A stretch of 55,404 nucleotides of DNA, taken from Rhizocola hellebori (GTDB lineage: Bacteria > Actinomycetota > Actinomycetes > Mycobacteriales > Micromonosporaceae). The translations under genes and the position numbers were made by a program. This document shows, piece by piece, positions 51,596 through 55,404 of the stretch (the stretch's first letter is position 1; each line of letters begins with the position of its first letter). The notes beneath the pieces were generated by a model. It saw only the letters and a program-made list of their open reading frames with translations. It had not been told where the DNA came from and did no database searches. The stretch lies in assembly GCF_016862955.1 (NCBI RefSeq), contig NZ_BONY01000061.1, positions 1 through 55,404 on the forward strand, read 5' to 3'.

Positions 51596-52762
51596 CTAAG
51601 CGCTTACTCCGTAGCGCGGAACCAGCGCCCATCCCGTGGACACCCCGGACGGCAGCGGCACCTTGCCACGTGAGCCGTCCATCCCGCAGGCCACGATGCC
51701 GGAGGCGCTGCTGATGGTGAGCACCGTCTTGTCGTCGGCCCAGACCGCCGGGGCGTGGCTCGCCGACGGACAGGTCAGCGCAACAGCCAGCTCGCCCGTG
51801 GCGCGGGCCAGTCCCACATCGATCACCTGCACACCCGTGTCAGACGGGATAGCGAGCCAGCGGCCATCGGGCGACAGCGAGACGTCAGCGCGCCCCAGCC
51901 GGTCACGGCCCGCAGCCCGCAGCAGCTCACCGCAGCCCAGCGACTGCCCGACGGCCCAGCCCCGGTCGGTGGGGGCGACGTCGCTCAGGCACACCGCGCC
52001 CTTCTCCTCCACCAGGCCCAGCGTCTGCTCGGAGCTCGAGCCGTAGACGGCCAGCAGGCGGTTGTTCCAGGTCTGTTGGTAGATCTGCACTCCGGCTTCC
52101 CAGCGATCGAAGCCGGCGGCGTCGTGCTGAAGGATCACATGTCCGCCCGCGAAGCCCACCGCCCGGGTCTTGGTGGGGACAGTCGCCTCGATCGTGGCGC
52201 CGGTGGCTGCCTCGGTCACCATGAGACTTTCGCTAGCCCCCGCGGTGACCACGCGCTTGCCGTCCATGCTGACCGCCCAGGACGAGATGTTGTCCCTTAT
52301 GGGTACGGAGTTTCCGCCCAAAGTCATCAGCCGCAGCCGGAAGTCGTCGGTGTAGAGCCAGCCCGCCGGAACCCGGATCACCTCGATGACCTGGCTCATC
52401 CCGGTCAGGCTCAGTTTGCGTCCATCGGCGGTCCACAGGTCTGATCCCACGTGGACATCGATCGGCACCTCGATGGTCGGCAGGTCGGCGCCGGCCTTTT
52501 CCGGCTGCTCGATGTCGCGCCCAAAGAGCCCTTCGTAGGTGAGCACATCGGTGAACTCGCCCGGCGGCGTCCACATCCCCTTGAGGGTGGCCGCGCCACC
52601 GAGCATCGCGGCAAACGCCACGCAGGCCACGGTGATCAGGGTGAGCCGCCGGCCGCGGACGCCACGTCTGCCCCGCGAGATCGCGACGCCGGCCGGATCC
52701 AATGCCGACGGAGGTGTGCGCACCCGAGCGCCGAACATCTCGCGCAGGTCGTCCTCAAGCAT
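51596..52762 (-). CDS. Membrane protein with extracytoplasmic beta-propeller, partner of the SigE-like factor
   Basis: A 388-residue protein. The first 38 residues are cytoplasmic (MLEDDLREMFGARV..., conserved with PP.A.DPAGVAI.RGRR), a span lies at about 40-62 and the rest is extracytoplasmic. It is rich in strands with W-x-x-D and SPDGRWLAIPSD-type blades, like a WD40/YVTN propeller. It starts 2 bp after the sigma gene stop, so it is probably a membrane sensor whose cytoplasmic tail restrains the sigma factor. In the 5861-7243 gene a sigma module and a membrane propeller are fused in one chain. No anti-sigma zinc motif is visible. Confidence 0.75.
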   Translation of the reverse strand: MLEDDLREMFGARVRTPPSALDPAGVAISRGRRGVRGRRLTLITVACVAFAAMLGGAATLKGMWTPPGEFTDVLTYEGLFGRDIEQPEKAGADLPTIEVPIDVHVGSDLWTADGRKLSLTGMSQVIEVIRVPAGWLYTDDFRLRLMTLGGNSVPIRDNISSWAVSMDGKRVVTAGASESLMVTEAATGATIEATVPTKTRAVGFAGGHVILQHDAAGFDRWEAGVQIYQQTWNNRLLAVYGSSSEQTLGLVEEKGAVCLSDVAPTDRGWAVGQSLGCGELLRAAGRDRLGRADVSLSPDGRWLAIPSDTGVQVIDVGLARATGELAVALTCPSASHAPAVWADDKTVLTISSASGIVACGMDGSRGKVPLPSGVSTGWALVPRYGVSA

Positions 52763-52764
52763 GT

Positions 52765-53436
52765 CTACCGCCTGGCTCTCCCGACCGACACCGGTGCCGG
52801 CGCGGGTCGCACTTGCTCTGCGTCCTGCGGCGCCGACCGCTGAGTGGGCACCGCGACCGGTGGCACCGTGGTGGTCTGCTCGGCCTCGGCGACAGGCACC
52901 ACCGCGGGTGCAGGGCGCAGCTGCGCTGCGTCCTGCTGCCCGGGCAACTGGGCACTGAAGCCTTCGGCGGCGAGCCGTTGCCGCAACGTCCCGAGGGCCC
53001 GAGAGGTCTGGCTTTTCACGGTGCCCGCCGAGATGTTGAGCATTGCTGCTGTCTGCGCCTCAGACATGTCCTCGTAGAAACGCAGAACAAGCACGGCGCG
53101 TTGTCGTCCGGGGAGAGCTTTCACATGTCGCCACAGCGCGTCGCGCTCCAGCTGCTCATCGAGCCGATCCGGAGCCGCCCTTTCGGGCAGGAACTCGGTG
53201 GGCCGCTCACCGTGCCACCGGCGCCGCCACCAGCTGGTAGCGGTGTTAACCAGCACTCGGCGCGCATAGGGCTCAACGGCCTCGATCTGGCCCAGCCGTT
53301 TCCAGGCGAGGTAGGTCTTGGTCAACGCGGTTTGCAGGAGGTCTTCAGCGGTCGCCCAATCGCCGGCCAGCAGGTAGGCGGTGCGGAGCAGCGCGGCCGA
53401 ACGAGCGGTGACGAAGTCTCTGAAGTCGTCCTCCAT
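52765..53436 (-). CDS. SigE-family ECF RNA polymerase sigma factor
   Basis: A 223-residue sigma factor. Residues about 5-75 are region 2 (EDDFRDFVTARSAALLRTAYLLAGDWATAEDLLQTALTKTYLAWKRL), and about 100-160 region 4 (LPGRQRAVLVLRFYEDMSEAQTAAMLNISAGTVKSQTSRAL). The last 55 residues are a Gln/Pro/Val tail unusual for ECF factors. ATG 53436 has GGGGG 8 bases upstream; GTG 53451 is an alternative. It forms an operon with the propeller membrane protein 2 bp downstream. Control at the level of the partner protein is expected. Confidence 0.9.
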   Translation of the reverse strand: MEDDFRDFVTARSAALLRTAYLLAGDWATAEDLLQTALTKTYLAWKRLGQIEAVEPYARRVLVNTATSWWRRRWHGERPTEFLPERAAPDRLDEQLERDALWRHVKALPGRQRAVLVLRFYEDMSEAQTAAMLNISAGTVKSQTSRALGTLRQRLAAEGFSAQLPGQQDAAQLRPAPAVVPVAEAEQTTTVPPVAVPTQRSAPQDAEQVRPAPAPVSVGRARR

Positions 53437-53541
53437 CGATCGTTCCCCCACCAACGCACCTCCCTTACCAGCCGTCTCGTGAACGGTAGGCAAAGAGTGC
53501 CATACATGTGGGTCGGGCAACTACCCCCGAGAAGGCAACGT

Positions 53542-54366
53542 CTAGTCGTCTTCTTCGGCACGACCGAGGCGAGCCTCCACCGCGGCGGGCTCGTACATTT
53601 CCTCGACTATACGCAGGTAAACCTCGTTGGGGTTAGGCATGTGATCGACCTTGCGCAATGCCTGATCCTGGCCGGCCGACTCCAGCACGAACGTGCCATA
53701 ACTGAGCATCCGGCCCAGCGGCGACTGCTCGTACTTCATGTCCGTCACCTTGATCAACGGCATCATCGCCACCCGCCTGGTGATCAGGCCGTTGACGAGC
53801 ATCAGGCGCTTGTTGGTCAGGATGAAACGGTCGAAATACCAATCGGCGACACGCCAGGCTATCCAGCCCATGATGAAGGCCCAGATGACCACCGCGAACA
53901 CCCACACGCCCGCGACCTCGAGCTTGGTCAGGAAACCGGAGAAGTAGCCCAGCCCGAAGGTGGCCACCACCCCGATCAGCAACGGGTTGGTGAGGTGGAT
54001 CCAGTGCCGCTTCCACTCGCCCCGGTAACGCTCGGTCGGGAACAGGTAGCGGGCCACCATGGGGCTCGCCTCGTCGTCGAGCGGCATCACCCGCCGGCCG
54101 AGCGGCGCACCCGTGGCATCGAACCTCAGCTCGGCGAGCTCATCCTCGGAGAACTGCGGAAACTCGTCTCCCGCCGGGACGGGGCTGCCGGTGGCGCCCC
54201 CACCTGAGGCATAGGCGCCGACGCTCGCAGTGCCGACGAAGTGGGTTGACCTTTCGTCAGCCTCATCAGGCGGAGGATGCGCCTCAGCACGCGTGCGGGG
54301 AATCTGCTCGGTGTCCCGCTCGCGGCGCTGCTCCTCCGGCTCCTCTGGCCCCAGCGCGCCGGTCAT
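53542..54366 (-). CDS. Membrane protein with bacterial PH-like domain
   Basis: A 274-residue protein. Residues 1-115 are hydrophilic and low in conservation. Two spans follow (about 135-155 and 160-185), then a bPH-type domain, about 190-260 (WYFDRFILTNKRLMLVNGL, RVAMMPLIKVTDMKYEQSPLGRML). The C-terminus is acidic. The layout resembles bacterial membrane proteins with PH domains of unknown function. ATG 54366 overlaps the stop of a 55-codon gene as ATGA, so the two are coupled. The sigma gene lies 105 bp further on the same strand. Confidence 0.8.
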   Translation of the reverse strand: MTGALGPEEPEEQRRERDTEQIPRTRAEAHPPPDEADERSTHFVGTASVGAYASGGGATGSPVPAGDEFPQFSEDELAELRFDATGAPLGRRVMPLDDEASPMVARYLFPTERYRGEWKRHWIHLTNPLLIGVVATFGLGYFSGFLTKLEVAGVWVFAVVIWAFIMGWIAWRVADWYFDRFILTNKRLMLVNGLITRRVAMMPLIKVTDMKYEQSPLGRMLSYGTFVLESAGQDQALRKVDHMPNPNEVYLRIVEEMYEPAAVEARLGRAEEDD

Positions 54367-54530
54367 GCGATTGTGGAGACCAAACTGCTGAAGAAGTCGC
54401 CGATGCCGTTCCCGATGTCGATGAGCGTGTTGCCCAGCGTCTTCACGACGTCTGCTGCCGCACTGGGTCGGAACGCCACGAAGAAGACCAGAAAGGCAAT
54501 GCCTCCCCAAGTAAGGATCTTCTTAACCAT
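54363..54530 (-). CDS. Small (55-residue) membrane peptide coupled to the PH-domain gene
   Basis: ATG 54530 encodes MVKKILTWGGIAFLVFFVA then a soluble helix (DVVKTLGNTLIDIGNGIGDF) and stops at 54363-54365. An N-terminal hydrophobic span after two Lys, followed by a regular amphipathic stretch, is credible for a real small gene. Its stop overlaps the ATG of the PH-domain gene (ATGA), which makes translational coupling very likely. It is too short for routine gene callers. Function unknown; it may assemble with the PH-domain protein. Confidence 0.75.
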   Translation of the reverse strand: MVKKILTWGGIAFLVFFVAFRPSAAADVVKTLGNTLIDIGNGIGDFFSSLVSTIA

Positions 54531-54693
54531 GTCTGGCCAACTCCCTCTGCCGATCCCCTATGCAGGACATACATACGTGCACAGTCGTGCCTGGCCGTAG
54601 CGATTCTCAGACTAACAGCAACCATGCCCGCGCAGAATCATTAAGGCACAAGTCCGCAAGCGAGTGAAAGTCCGAAGAGGAAAGTTTCAACAC

Positions 54694-55350
54694 CTACTGC
54701 GAGCAGGGCAAACGTGGTGTAGGGGCACCGAAGACCAGCTCAGGTGGCAGCCACTCGCACAGGTCATGGAGCACCGACGTCTCGGCGAGCAGATATCCGG
54801 CCTGCGCGGGCCAGCTGACGGCGAACAACCACCGTCCTTTCGCCTCACCCGCGTAGGCGCTGCGGTCCTCGGGGACGGCGACCGACCATAGTGGAGTCGG
54901 CCTTCCGGCCGCCTTCACCTTGGCATGAGGTTCTTGTCCGGCAACGGCTCCGGCCAGCAGCTGACCGGGGTCGGGGCCGGCGAAGCCGGCCATGTAAGCG
55001 CCCAGGCCCGTGCCCGGCTCCTCGGCGACCAGCAGCACATCGGCCGGGCCCGAACCCAGCGGAGCGGGGCCGGTGCAGGCCAGCGCGGTCGCGACGACAC
55101 CCTCACGGTCGTCGCCGGCCCAGGCGAACCCGCTGACCATCCAGCCCACCGGCAGCGGCCACGGGCACCACACCGGGATGCCGGTATCGGCCGCCCGGTT
55201 GACAGCGACCGAGAGCGCGTCGGCGTTGACACGCCGAGAGGTGTGCAGCGGCGACACCACGCCGCACGTGTCGCAGAGCCAATGGGAATGAGCCAGCCCC
55301 GGCGGCCGCAACACGCCGCCGCACCGCGGACAAGACACCGCGAGGCCCAT
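54694..55350 (-). CDS. DUF6758 zinc-ribbon protein
   Basis: About 218 residues. It begins MGLAVSCPRCGGVLRPP and continues to LCDTCG, a CxxC...CxxC zinc ribbon. The body carries PVWCPWPLPVGWMVSGFAWAGDD, LLVAEEPGTGLGAYMAGFAGPDPG and HAKVKAAGRPTPLWSV, the pattern of the DUF6758 family (no function assigned), in which an Ala/Gly-rich core follows the ribbon. ATG 55350 is preferred; GTG 55356 is close. In other actinobacteria this gene lies near PH-domain, MarC and RecB-like nuclease genes, which is also the order here. About 30 bp at the end of the window follow with nothing visible. Confidence 0.8.
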   Translation of the reverse strand: MGLAVSCPRCGGVLRPPGLAHSHWLCDTCGVVSPLHTSRRVNADALSVAVNRAADTGIPVWCPWPLPVGWMVSGFAWAGDDREGVVATALACTGPAPLGSGPADVLLVAEEPGTGLGAYMAGFAGPDPGQLLAGAVAGQEPHAKVKAAGRPTPLWSVAVPEDRSAYAGEAKGRWLFAVSWPAQAGYLLAETSVLHDLCEWLPPELVFGAPTPRLPCSQ

Positions 55351-55404
55351 GTGCACCACTTTCCGCCTCGGCAAAGGCCGACGTCAACCGCTGTAATTCT
55401 GGCG

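Overview
The window comes from the chromosome of a high-GC, Gram-positive actinobacterium. Evidence: actinobacterial gene orders such as glmU-prs-rplY-pth, tatD-rsmA-ispE-ABC-F and galU-glp-rimJ-glpR beside 5-FCL/ruc; GTG starts; SigE-type sigma factors; a Pmt-type protein O-mannosyltransferase; and tRNA genes without encoded CCA. The trpS / 2'-5' RNA ligase / YihY grouping and the moderate GC content recall Micromonosporales or a relative. That placement is an inference and the genus is not determined.

Layout. 1-1661: the end of a LacI-type regulator and a GH13 alpha-glucosidase with a CTTGCAGG direct-repeat operator between them. 1690-2451: a gene-free tandem array of hairpin units ending in DnaA-box-like 9-mers. 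2491-5800: an Xre-like regulator, a YihY membrane protein, an acidic protein, a 2'-5' RNA ligase-like protein and trpS. 5861-9258: an ECF sigma factor fused to a membrane-anchored Asp-box propeller, a GT87-like membrane transferase and CorC. 9303-13881: galE-galK, a PaaI-type thioesterase, a Gfo/Idh/MocA oxidoreductase and a soluble SPFH protein. 14014-18590: a polyprenyl sugar-phosphate transferase coupled to cysQ and followed by cysDN. 18647-22955: pth, rplY, prs, a tiny LuxR-type HTH gene, glmU and tRNA-Gln. 23032-25334: an HTH pseudogene, then a fatty-acid desaturase and its TetR regulator. 25335-34399: two DUF4383 proteins, ABC-F, ispE, rsmA, a Uma2 nuclease, tatD, an unknown protein and metG. 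34477-41547: a membrane protein, rsmI, pmt, a DUF402 protein, a large LuxR ATPase and an unknown protein. 41648-49014: tRNA-Ala, then the division/envelope cluster glpR-rimJ-glp-galU headed by a GGDEF protein, diverging from 5-FCL and the CIRCE-controlled chaperone gene ruc. 49011-55350: DUF2231, Fur, a RecB-like nuclease, MarC, a split sigma/propeller pair, a PH-domain protein with a coupled 55-residue membrane peptide, and a DUF6758 protein.

Themes. Many genes serve translation (trpS, metG, pth, rplY, rsmA, rsmI, two tRNAs) and envelope precursor supply (galE, galK, galU, glmU, prs, ispE, pmt, GT87, sugar transferase). The least explained features are the hairpin array at 1690-2451, the fused and split sigma/propeller modules, a 42-bp near-perfect palindrome in front of pth, paired DnaA boxes beside a probably acquired Uma2 gene, and a 29-codon micro-ORF bridging galU and the FtsZ-linked glp gene. 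All functions are read from sequence motifs and gene order; no similarity search was run.
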